64,000 bases of DNA, taken from contig JADWOT020000031.1 of the NCBI GenBank assembly GCA_036345935.2, forward strand, positions 188,550 to 252,549, read 5' to 3'. The notes beneath the pieces were generated by a model. It saw nothing but the letters and a program-made list of their open reading frames with translations. It was not told where the DNA came from and made no database searches. A program made the translations under genes and the position numbers. Position 1 is the first letter of the stretch; each line of letters begins with the position of its first letter. Positions 24,491-35,400 of this stretch are shown here, in pieces. Source of the DNA: Taenia hydatigena. Lineage: Eukaryota; Platyhelminthes; Cestoda; Cyclophyllidea; Taeniidae.

Positions 24491-24789
24491 CGATGGTCTG
24501 TTACGAGGTTGAAGCCTGCACAACTGTCAAAGAAAGACAACCACTCGATGGCTGTGTAATACTTATGTTCTTTACCTGCGCTTCGTAGGCGAGAGGCAGG
24601 ATGACAATTTTAACCTGGTCGTTGACGCACGTGATAGTCGTGATAATTTTGGTCCTATCACCACATATCCGCCCTGTGTTTTATTTAAGATGGCTCGCAC
24701 CAGTCAATCTTCTTATAGCGACAGCAGAAGAAGAAGGGAGTGAAGAAAGGCGAAAATGCCTGCAAAGACACTCGTATTGAAAAAGTGGT

Positions 24790-24843
24790 CCAATCATCAG
24801 ATGATTGGTGACCAGTTGCACGCGAACCTGTACATCAGGTTCG
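24790..24843. repeat. Two adjacent perfect hairpins (left arm; mirror 45238-45291)
   Basis: CCAATCATCAGATGATTGG (24790-24808) has 9-base arms around one base. CGAACCTG, five bases, CAGGTTCG (24823-24843) is an 8-base stem. They are 14 bases apart and lie just past the possible 3' end of the gypsy pol remnant. Confidence 0.85.
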
Positions 24844-26347
24844 TTTACCAAACATGCAAGCCATCGTCCACACCTTTGACAAAGGACACGCTCATTCGAA
24901 GTGGGCTGAATCTCTGCTATGACCTTGTGCGTCATCCGATAAGCATGGGCAAAAAAACCATAACATGCCAACTAGAGTTTCAAAAAGTTAAGCATTAAAT
25001 TCTGGAAATCTGTGTCAAATCGTTAAGTCATTTTTTTAAATTTCAATGTGCTAGAATAACACACTCTTGGCTTTGAGAGCTTGCAGTGCTTAAACACCAG
25101 CGATTGGGCCATACAGTATCAGAATAACACGGTAAAATTCGCAAATCAAATAATTGAAAATCAATTTAGAGGTTCTGCTTTATGCGGTGGGTCAATATTT
25201 ACTAGAGCTCAATTTAAAGGACAGTAGGCGCGGGCCTTAGAGAAAAGGATTTGATTGTTCTGTATCAAATGGGTTATTGAGCTTCGTTGACGACGTTGAA
25301 TAGAATTCGTGGCATTCCTCGTGCCAAAATGCGTAAGTGGGAAGGTGAGTCGTTACTTAATCTGCAACTGCACTAGCTTTGCAAGCATTCTTATTGGTGG
25401 CAATCACAAATTACTCTACATCATCTTCCTTGCATTTTCGTGGTGTGCATCAAGAACTTTGCACAATGGTGGTCTTTTTCAACCAAGCTTGTAAGCGATT
25501 AATAGGTAGGAGAAGCTAGAGGAATGGAAACCCGATAAATGCTGTTTTGCTTGGTTCAGGATTAAACATGGTAAAGCAGGGGTGAGTGAGGGAGCTAAAG
25601 TGGAACAACTGTCTAGTTGGTTCGTTTATATTGGACGAGTTGGTCTTATCTCTGCCACGCCAACTGTCGACCTTAATTATTGGTGACTAATCACCGGGGA
25701 AAGAACTGAATTTATATTAAGGTGGATGATGAGGCCAAACTGGATTTTGTTGTCCTGAGTGGTCCAAACGGACGGTACCTTTTATGGCAGACGTGTAAGA
25801 AATGGTGACTAAGGAGGTTGAATGATTCCATTTGTTCGCTGACCTACTTAGGGCTAGTTTAAGCACAAACGCTCTGACACCAAGCTGAAAGCTGTCAAAG
25901 TTTTGTTCGATGACGTACTACTTGTTCATCTCAAACACGGATAAAGGAACAATCAGGCGTTTGAAGAAATGAATGTTGTGACGATGTGAGCCAGAACTAT
26001 CACGACCATTGCCATTATTGAGAGGTGATCTGCTCTAAGGTTCACTTCTTAGCTCCTTCGGTGCACATACAGGGAAGAGGAATTTGTTTCCGCACTGGTG
26101 CCTTTGGTCTACACCCCTTGCAGAGGACCACTTAAGTTCGAAACCATGTCAGTAACTTTCGTGCTCGCTATCGCCACTGACATGGATGTAGACGACGGTG
26201 CCAATGCCTTGGATACAAATGCTTGACTGGGGTGCCTTACCGTCATTTACAAACTAGGATCCCCCTCTCAGGGTTTGTCTTCGCACCAAGCTATGGTCCC
26301 ACCTTCTCTTCTGTCTATTTACTTACAAGTTTCGCAATTATGCTAAA

Positions 26348-26540
26348 ATGGCAAGAGCATAATCAAAAGTTGCATTATACAAAGCAGTTAAAGTGAGAGC
26401 AGAAGCCGGATCAGGCAAGGCAATTCATAAGGCTACAAAGGAACTAACAAAATTTTTTACGGAAGTAGCAAAACACGTCATTTCAGGGGATGGGAATCAG
26501 CGATGAGATTCTATTTCTTTGTCACTACTGATGTGCATGT
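26348..26540 (+). pseudogene. Histone-fold-like reading frame, broken (left arm; mirror 43539-43731 minus)
   Basis: An ATG at 26348 gives M-A-R-A and a stop. The same frame then stays open from 26363 to 26506 and reads KAIHKATKELTKFFTEVAKH (about 26424-26483) and ISGDGNQR. Just past it, another frame reads ISDEILFL. The order (basic start, long helix with KAT and FF, glycine turn, Arg, then a Thr/Ser-Asp-Ile-Leu helix start) resembles the histone fold of small chromatin or polymerase-epsilon subunits such as POLE3/POLE4 relatives. With one stop and one frameshift it would be a relic. The similarity is from memory and partial. Confidence 0.3.
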
Positions 26541-27041
26541 TGCGAGACTACAGAGGGTACAGAGACCGTTTGCAGCATGTCCATCTTCTACAAGGACAAA
26601 CGGAGCTCAGTTGGGAATTGTTTAGTCCTTCTGGGGCTTCTGACGCCATTTAAGTCACAGCCAGACGGGTTGCAGACATGAACTCAAAGAAACTGTGTAA
26701 AGTTTGCACCAGACAGCACCGAGAGACAACTCGCAATGACTTGTGCTGCTAATCGATTCACACATGTCACATTTGATTGATCCACCATACAAAAAAGAGC
26801 CATACATGCTCACACACGCCTTGCATTGTCTTCTACCATTCATCTTTCTTTGCGGTTTCGTCCCTGTAATTCTGTTGTTCGTCAATGCCTCTTGCTTCGT
26901 TTTCTACTAGCATGGGGTCTTATATTCATCCTTAACTTCCAATCGACCATTCCGGAGGCATAAAAAGGCCAAAGCCGATCGATATCTTAGAAATTAGGAG
27001 TAAGTCATGCTACCAGCCCCTCCTTCTCGCCTATCCTCTTC

Positions 27042-27533
27042 TTGTGCCATCTGTTTCCTCTCCTTTTCCTTACCTCTCGTTCCGGTGTAAGCCACTTAAA
27101 AAAGAAAACTGTGATTAACCTCAGCAAGTGGGCTACTCGAAAAACTTTGAATTTGTTTCATTGGGTCAATGGCTTCATGATTTCCTCAGTCAGATGGTTA
27201 GATCAGTTGGCAAGTGAATTAGCTCAGGAATAGATGGGAGAAAGAAGTAAAAGTGAGGCACGCTGCAATAAAGCACTGTTCAGAGTCATTTCACGGCGTC
27301 CATATTCCAAAGAAATGGCCGCCTTCGAGAACGTCAGCTTGCAGGATGCGAAACGCTCACCTGTAATTCCATATTACACTGACTCACCAGCAGTAAGTAT
27401 GGCACTAATGCAGCTTGCGCATTCCTTTCCTCAGGATATCTTTGAGGATGCAAATGGATGTCGAAGTCTACCTACCATACCACCGCCACCAGCACTGATG
27501 CAGGGGCGATCACAACTACTGCTAATGTGGTAG
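27042..27533 (+). CDS. Two abutting open frames, possible exons (left arm; mirror 42546-43037 minus)
   Basis: A frame at 27042-27233 is followed, after its TAG, by one at 27234-27533 in the same phase. The second reads RRPYSKEMAAFENVSLQDAK and reaches a strong donor-type site (CCAGCA|GTAAGT) near 27390. An acceptor-like ATTAACCTCAG lies near 27122. The strand is opposite to that of the zinc-finger exons in this arm. The product is unknown. Confidence 0.22.
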
Positions 27534-28831
27534 CGCCTTGCACCCACTAAGACCGGCCATCACTCATCTTTCTCAACCCTTACCCCCTCCCCTGTCTCCA
27601 CCTTCCCTGACTCTACCCTTTCTCACGTAAACATCATCGTTTCCTGACAATGACATCGAACACTTTGGTAAGTGCTTCCTTTTTTTCCTACTAAGGACCT
27701 CAGCATCCATTCCGCCCCCTTCACTTAGGTTCAAGCATTGTAATTTCTCTCCTTACTCGAGGCCCGCTTGCGGCATTTAGAGGGAAGCTGGGAACGGGAG
27801 TCTAAAGGGATCAGTTTAAAGCGCCGACAACAACGCAAAATTGGTGGAGGATGATGAGTCAGGATGTGACCAGTCCTGCCAGCTGGTTGTGACGATCTAG
27901 TGGTTGGACATGGATGAGCAAGCGGATTGGTGTCACTTGCCAGCCATTCAGATAAAATCCAACTCTCTCACGTCATCATCGCTAATCGTAGTGAAGCCAC
28001 TGTGGCAACGCGAATGAAGGAGATGGATTTGAGCAGAGGAGGCAAAGGTAGAGCCAGTTGAGGAGAAGAAGGAGAGAAGAGGAGAAAGATGTGAACGTAG
28101 AAACTACGACACATTTCACACTTTAAAATACCCTTTTTATTAACTCGTCTATTTTCGGCATTGCACTTATAACCAAGTTAATTAGCCAGCCAGTTGAGTC
28201 AAATAGTGATAGGGAAGAGAGCAAAGCAATGGAGAGAAAGTTGATGTGGTGTCTACTGTCTCTACTACAAGCGGTAGCCAGCAGATGCTTGACAAAAGAA
28301 AGTGCATCCACTAGTTCCTTATTCATGAATAACTTTTATAATGCTTCCTTAGTTTTCAATTTCTTGTTTTGCGCATCGCCAATTTATCAAATCCAGGTCG
28401 CTACTCATTTGTTAAGTTGTGCACTGTGGCTCCTCCTCTAATGTTCTAAATGAAAAAATGCTAGCGCTTATAATCGCTAACACTAATTTCTCATTATTAT
28501 ATCTATTCGCATGTATTACCATCGCATGCGCGCCTAATTACATAACTAAGCTCTCAATTGGTTCATTTATTTCAAGAGGTTAGTTGCGTGTTCTTAATGG
28601 CAGTCCTTATCGCACTACAGCAAATCAAACAACAGCCTAGAATGTAAATAAATTCCAATTTCTTAGCAAAACTTCCGCAGCTTTGTCACCTCGGACAACT
28701 CAAAAGCACGCTCCAGGTGAACCCTTAGTACATAGTATCTACTGTCATTTATCCCACTACACTACACTTTTGGTGAACTGCCTTATTTATCCACTCTCAT
28801 ACCCAAAGTACTGATGCTTTGGCTGTCGCCC

Positions 28832-28862
28832 TGCTACTACAATTTATAAATTGCAGGTAGCA
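28832..28862. repeat. Nested palindrome (left arm; mirror 41217-41247)
   Basis: TGCTAC and GTAGCA enclose CAATTTATAAATTG, itself a perfect palindrome, with only short unpaired bases between them. Confidence 0.8.
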
Positions 28863-29815
28863 TAACCTAAGGTCATCAGCACCTTCAGTGATTGCGAAAC
28901 ATTCAATCCACTTCACCTGACGTGACAATTGCAGTTTGCGAAGGGACCATAAGCATAAAATTAAAGAATGAGGAAGCAAAACGAAGAATTTAGACCCTTC
29001 CAAGCGGTCTTGATTAGCCTAGCCACCACAAGAATTGATTTATATGAGTGGCAAACTTGAGAAGCAATAAGGTGCTTGCTGGAAGTAGGGTTAGATGAGT
29101 CGTGAAGGCTGAATATCGTGAACCTCATTTGTAAAAGCGCAAGAAATTGAAAGTAATACGAATAAATTTCCTCATCATAATTAAGCTAGTATAATGCATG
29201 GAAATTTCGTCATACTTCAAAATGGGTGATTGGTGGTTAGTACACTACCTTTTATGATTTGGTGGGTGGGTGGTGCCGAATAAGAGAACTTGTACTGGGG
29301 AAAATGCCATCCAACTAGGTTGAGATATTGGTGCTATCATCACTCGAATGAAATGCGGAAAATATTAAAGCGAATTAAGCACAGGAATCGTAGGAGTGAA
29401 TGGCTTATTTTGTAGAAGCAATAAAAAACGAAAAATAAAATGGAATAGGCTACAGTGACTGAAGAACTCGTGGTAAGAACGTGGATGCAAAGAAGTCCAG
29501 CTTCTGATAAACCGCGATCAAACGCACAATGGTAGCAAAATAACACTCAAAATTAGTACATCGAAGACAGTTTTCACCTGAGTGTGGTACGCCTGAATCT
29601 CTGGCATAGTTTAATGTAACCTACTTTGAAAGTTGGCAGTCATAATTTTTCTCCTTTAGTGGCACCTCATACCCTATCGTCTTGACTAATTTTCACTTCT
29701 TCATTTCTGTTTTTTGTTCTCTGCTTTGATACTTACTTATTTTGACGCCTGATTTTCTCGTATACAGCATTCAAGCTCAACGCATCTGTCTTTTCTGCAT
29801 TCCTTAAACGCCTTC

Positions 29816-30232
29816 CTATTCTGCATTCTGATTACTCATCACCGCACAATGGTGCAGTAAGTCTTTTGTCGACCAGGGAACGAATAAGTCGTATGCCGTA
29901 ATGTAGTGGCTATTCTTCGCTTTAAAGGCGATTACCAAACATAATTCCAGTGCAAACATTGGGAAAAACTGACCGTTTTGACGTTCGCAGTAGAATCCTA
30001 TGAAGTTCCATGCCAAGCAGTATCGGGTAATGATGATCCGTTTTGCCATGTGGTTTTGAGAAACTTTGAAAATGGCTCTGCCATAGGTATGCCGATTTGT
30101 TTCAAGAAGAACGCCCTCTTTTACAGCCTCAAATTTATTGCCTGCTTTATGATCATTTTGATACACTATAACCTTTTCGCATTTTCGCCACATCATAATA
30201 TATAAGCGGCGATACACCTTCATGAGTAACAT
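29816..30232 (-). CDS. Unrecognised 138-codon open frame (left arm copy)
   Basis: This is the mirror copy of 39847-40263. The product is identical in both arms. Confidence 0.25.
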   Translation of the reverse strand: MLLMKVYRRLYIMMWRKCEKVIVYQNDHKAGNKFEAVKEGVLLETNRHTYGRAIFKVSQNHMAKRIIITRYCLAWNFIGFYCERQNGQFFPMFALELCLVIAFKAKNSHYITAYDLFVPWSTKDLLHHCAVMSNQNAE

Positions 30233-30855
30233 TGACCAGCATAAAAAATAGCAATAAAAGCATAATTCTCGCCATATTTATGGCACATGCCTATTGGCAA
30301 AGCTCATAGCTGAGTATATTTTTGCGGAAGGTAGATCAGGGCAGCTCGCCGGATAGCGCTGAAGCGCAGGTAAATGTGTATTTAATATATTTGTAGTTAC
30401 GTGTGCACCGCATTTAAAAAACCAATGGCTTGTAAAATCATGCCCAACTGTTTATTATTTAAAGGCACCATGTAGCTGTCTATTGTCATTAAGCTACTGA
30501 TGAGATTTGAAGCGACGCAATGCGATACGAGGTTTACATTGTCACATCGACCAAGCAACGCCCATTAAGTCCGTACAGTCAGGTCTGCTTACATGACGTC
30601 CGAAATGCCCTTTTGTCTTGAAGTCAAGACTTCGCTACAATGAATGCTCTCGTCTTAATAAGCCATCGGTTTCTACCAAAAAAGGGAATGAATTAACCTA
30701 TAGATCACCAAAACTTACATATTTTGCTGACGTAATAGCACACGCTTGTGTCCTACGTAAATATTGCGAACCAAATGCCTATAAAGCAGAAAATATTAGA
30801 GCGTTATAATAAATAGCCACTGCAAAATATGCCGGGTGGATGAAGCAGCACATAC

Positions 30856-30960
30856 CTAAATGGCATGATTGCATATGTTCTAGTAATGTTACTAGTGCTG
30901 CACATTCTGCGTAGCACTCTGTGCAGTGAATGCGGGTTTCTGAATTCTCCATTCTCACGA
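30856..30960 (-). CDS. C2H2 zinc-finger exon C (left arm copy)
   Basis: This is the mirror copy of 39119-39223 on the minus strand. The two gene copies point away from the palindrome centre, one on each side of the spacer. Confidence 0.58.
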
Positions 30961-31262
30961 CTGCGGTGTGATGCAACAAAATATGCAATTAAGAACAGTT
31001 TGCGGAAATAATCAAAGCTATGGCTGAGAATCAGTGCTCAGACTAAATTTAGCTGGAAGTATACGGAGGAAAACTCACAAATATGTGATACGAAGAAATG
31101 GCCGAGTAGTAACTCATAGGTTGCGAATGGAGCAAGACACAGACAACACACATGATGATTCCAGTCTATTTTTCAGAGTATGAAAGAAAGCACTTGTGTT
31201 AATTTTAACATATGTGCGGATTTGAAGCAAGAATATTGGAGGTGCTGAACAACTCTCTTTAC

Positions 31263-31337
31263 CTCTTTGGTGCCATAACAGCTGCCCAAATGTTCTGTAA
31301 AGCCTCCAGCAAACCGGACAACCCACAGCTACTTCAA
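31263..31337 (-). CDS. C2H2-type zinc-finger exon B (left arm copy)
   Basis: This is the mirror copy of 38742-38816 on the minus strand, with the same finger lacking a clear second His and the same phase-1 borders. Confidence 0.55.
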
Positions 31338-31592
31338 CTAAAGCGCATCAAGTATTTGAGAAAAAAAGGCTATAATTGTGCTGTAAATGGTCTAAATTAG
31401 CAACTACTTAAGCAGGTCATCTTTAATCCGATTGAAGCAGAAGTTATGCTACTCAAGGCATTTCATCTATTACAAACAGGCACAAACCTCTCATACACTT
31501 GCGTATCTATACACAAAGCCACTTCGAACATGAATTTTCGTGTTGAAAATATGTGCATGGTAAATTGCGCATAGAAATCGAAATCCGCTTAC

Positions 31593-31681
31593 TGTTGTGC
31601 ACGCGAAGCAAGTGCTTAATGCATAGGACGGTACTTCTCGATGACGCAGAACATAGCCTGCATTTGTAGACATCCATTTCG
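31593..31681 (-). CDS. C2H2 zinc-finger exon A (left arm copy)
   Basis: This is the mirror copy of 38398-38486 on the minus strand, with the same acceptor, finger residues and GTAAGC donor. I saw no base difference between the two copies in this exon. Confidence 0.6.
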
Positions 31682-32405
31682 CTAGGGATGATGATAAGTT
31701 GCTTAGGAAAATGGAACAGAACCTGCTGTGAATTTAAAGGTAAGCACGTTACCTCCTGAATCTGGCTTTAGACTTAGATGTGATTGAGACTCAGAGGAGC
31801 AGCACTCGCGTGTTCGATTGAAGCTTTGCACTATACCGACATAGATTAAAACTCACTGCACTTGAAACGCTTGCTTTTTCGTTATGCACTCCAAGCAATG
31901 ACCCACTCTCTTAATTTTTTCTGCAAATGATTAAAAGTTGTTTTTGCAGTAAGGTGTTTTAGCATACCAGATGCTTTTAAACCAGTGTCTGTCATTCTTG
32001 ACATTAAAGAGTAAAAGTTGTTTTCGAAGTATAAAGCATAAGGATTCAAAACAAGTTGTGATTTGTCGACTCGAATAACCCAAAATTTATGTTTACCGAA
32101 GAAGTCTTTGCTCAATCTGCTTGCTCTGCGTTCGCTATTTCTGCCTGATATTATGCCGCGTCAAGAGCAGACGCAACAGGCTAAACGCATAGTTTAAATT
32201 TTTTGACTGATTGTGGCCATCCGTTTCAGGAATTCCGCCCATCGAGCAAGTCCTGCTTCCTGGTAACTTGTCCTTGAAGAGGTGAAGTTTTCCTTGCAAT
32301 GATAAAGAGGGCACGTTCCCTTACTTTAAGCCGTAAGGCCTATAAGTTTTAATTCACCAAACACTATGGTAAGTAGAAGCAACATTTGGACAAGTGATGT
32401 CTTCG

Positions 32406-35400
32406 ATTGCGTTATTGCTAGGCCAGGGCAGTCATAAGGCACTTTTCTTAACTCCTGAGTTTGGGAGACAACAAAGTGTTCCCTCCATTTATTTATAGGA
32501 ACGGTCATCCTCCTACCCCTTTCTCACACAAAAACGTGACGTATTTTGATGACGCACACATTTGCACTGCTTTGGTAATTCGCACCTGTGTCTGAGACAA
32601 TGCCAGCACTGTCCACGAAGGTTGGTATGCCTCTGAGTACTTTCGACCAACCGAATAGATGTAAATGGTAGGAGCAGTAGTTGAGGCCTGAATTAATCTA
32701 GTTGTGTCCGGCTTAAATGGAACTGAAGCCGAAAATTATTCTTCCATCCTCTGATAATAACCGCCTTAATATGCCTGACGGCAGTCGATTTTATAGTATT
32801 TCTACCACACTTAACACTCAAAAACAGCTTTAACGCTTAGCTTAACTAACTAGCATGGTCACTTCTTCTTCAGTTGCTTACAACGATGCTGGTATTCTGG
32901 CTGTTTTTTTGCAGCTGACAGAATCCCTCACTCAAACTTCTGTGTCCTTAATGCAGTTTAGTCCTATTCAAGAAAATAAGAGCTTTTCTCCATGATATAA
33001 TGTACATTTGAAATAGATGGAGGAGGTTAACAAAAGAAGCAATTGAAAGGAGGCGTGTGGATGAAAGAGACGCCGCAAATCCCGAGTGCAAGACATATCT
33101 TAGTGGAGCATAATGCTTAATCGACACTTTAGAAGACATTTCACGTGTGGATCGTTTTGTTTGTGTCTTGTGTATGCTTGTTTTTCATTTTTTACTGCTT
33201 TTTAATGAATTATTTAATCTAATAGCTTTGATTTTTTGAAGGTTTCTTGCGCTATTCACTTCTTGACTCTAATGAAATTACAATCGCTATAGGTTATCTT
33301 CCGATATATGGCACAAAATTTTAGTTTTTGTACTGCTCATCAAATCAACAGTGAGTTATTTTGCTAGCCTCTTTGAAAATCATTTCCTCTGTTTACCATT
33401 TTATTTGTAAATTTGATGCTCGATCATTCGCTTGACGTCTCCTGAATTTTGGCGGGGCATCTTTTCATTTGTCAAAAATATGAAAACTCTCGAATCACAG
33501 GTTCTAATTTTTCGCCAAAAGGCTTAGGCTTAAAGTTAAAGAAGAAAGTGTCTTCTTGTGATGTTGCACCAGATAAGTTCAGGGATTGCTGAAAAAATCT
33601 ACACTTGATATTTAGCCCTTCTATCAGGCAGTGCTTAGCTTAGCCGCTAATGAGCTCAAACCCAGTAGTTGTTGTGACGCATCATGTGCCATGACGGTTG
33701 AATATACATATTTTAGGAGAGAAGTTGATGGCTATTGCCTTCCTTAATTCTTGAATATTACTCTGTGACATTTTCATTATCCGAGATTTCACGGTATCGG
33801 TGTTGCTTATTAAACTCGGCACTGCTACGTTACCCTTTGAAAGATGCATTAGCTTTCTTTCCTTCGTCAACGAACTGAATCACGTCTTATGTGACCTCAG
33901 CAGACGCGATTTGAACAATCTTAAGCCGAGGTAGTAAGAATCCTCTTACGATATAGAATTCACGTATTTTTGTAATACTACCTTCATACAGTTACATATA
34001 CTTTGCCTACAAAACTTATCGAAGTAAAGTGTGTTTATAGGTAGTGGCACAGAACCCACTCTACTGCTGCGGGAACTGGAGCGAATGCACTTTAAGTAAA
34101 TTTCTTAACTGGTTATCCATTGTGTTTAAATAGCATTAGGCTGGCTGCATGCAACGGATGTGGAAGCATATTTTACTGTTCAAATATAATCCATTCGCAG
34201 TGAATTTTTGCGTCAGTGCTGTTGCTGGTGCAATCTTTTGGTGCATAACTTCATCGAATATGCTTCATTTTGTGAATGATTGCATGCCTCAATTCACATT
34301 TGGGCATCAAGAGCAAACGCCTCATCTCTTGCTCTCATCTCCTGTTTCATTAGCCAACTTGAGTTTAGCACTCTGGTAGGCCATTCAATAAACAAACTCT
34401 CAAGCACTTTCACATGCAGTCTTATTATTGTGCATGCCTGGAGCCTTAGTAACGTTATCACATAGGTAGTGCTAGTACGAGCCAATGCTGTGCAGTAGCT
34501 CTTATATTTCGTTTTTGTTGGTGCTTTTTAGCCTTGAATGAATGCGAAAGCTGTGTTGAAGTTTCTACACAACGTCATTTGCATTAGTGGACCAAATGGG
34601 TTAACCAGGCTCTTTGATCGATTATGACTTCAAATTGCTTCAAAAAATGACCAAAATTATGCGCGCAAAATAAACATGTCACTTTTCTGCATATGCCGCA
34701 AAACAACAGACGGTCTGCAAATTAAGTGCGATGCCGTGTCCTGATAATATTCAAGTGTTAGGAAAGTGGGAACGCGAACGGCCGTATGCAATGCTCTTTT
34801 CTGTATGCGATTCAAGTATACTTGATGAGTTGTATCAGTTTGGATCCGATTGACTACTTTCTATTCAAAATTAGAGATAAATGCGCCAGATTGTTAGTGC
34901 AAAACACGCCAACTCCAAGAAAGTAGTACGTAGGTTAAAAAGTAGCAAAGCAAAACTGGTCCTCAAACTGCTTAGGAGGATGCTGCTTGCATGGTCGACT
35001 TAGAATAACCATAAGCTGGTCCCATTTCAATAGCATTCATTTTACAAAGCTAACACAGACAGGAACTCAATAGACGTCAGCATTTGCCTCTCCTCTGTGG
35101 GACGTAGAGTGATTTACTGCCAAAAATCATTATCATTGTACACGTAGATCGAGTTAGCTTACTACAGTCATTAATGCAGCATCTTAGATCATCTTCTTTG
35201 ATAAAATAAGGCAGTCTAGGCTTAAGAAATTTGTTTACGATTCATATAATTAGAACGACTCTGGATAAAGTAAATAATGCATTATCGTCTTGGATTATCA
35301 CCGCAGCCAGTAGCCTTTAGCAACAATCCACCTGTAGCAGGAATGCAAATCTCGCTCACATGGTCAATATGTTAAAATTTTTAATAGATATCCTGCCTAG

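Larger units (their letters stand above)
22833..24740 (+). mobile_element. Decayed Ty3/gypsy retrotransposon fragment (left arm)
   Basis: This is a 5'-truncated pol remnant. In order it contains the start of RNase H, the RNase H end, the integrase zinc-binding region, the integrase core and the integrase C-terminal region. A purine-rich tract near 24725-24740 (GAAGAAGAAGGGAG) followed by TG could be the polypurine tract and start of a lost 3' LTR, but I found no matching LTR pair. Protease, gag and reverse transcriptase are not visible upstream. Stops and frameshifts break the frame in many places, so the element is dead. It was present before the arms became identical, since both carry it with the same lesions. 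Confidence 0.8.
7396..32405. repeat. Left arm of giant inverted repeat (about 25 kb)
   Basis: Read on the minus strand, this block is nearly identical to 37674-62799. Base n pairs with 70079-n from the inner end out to about 25010, with 70081-n from about 25040 to 18870, and with 70195-n outside 18850. The outer border falls at CCAGC (7396-7400), which pairs with GCTGG (62795-62799). The inner border falls at about 32405, inside the stretch around CGAAG/CTTCG. Differences seen include A/T at 22997/47084, a T-run and A-run length change near 25035, and a substitution that makes a stop codon at 58829. Arms this similar are either very young, homogenised by gene conversion, or a duplicated assembly. 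The sequence shows the palindrome; its cause is inference. Confidence 0.97.

Noticed and set aside
25895..25940. FDDVLLVH resembling a reverse-transcriptase YxDD motif
   Set aside because: It is downstream of the integrase, in the wrong order for a gypsy element, and its neighbours do not match.
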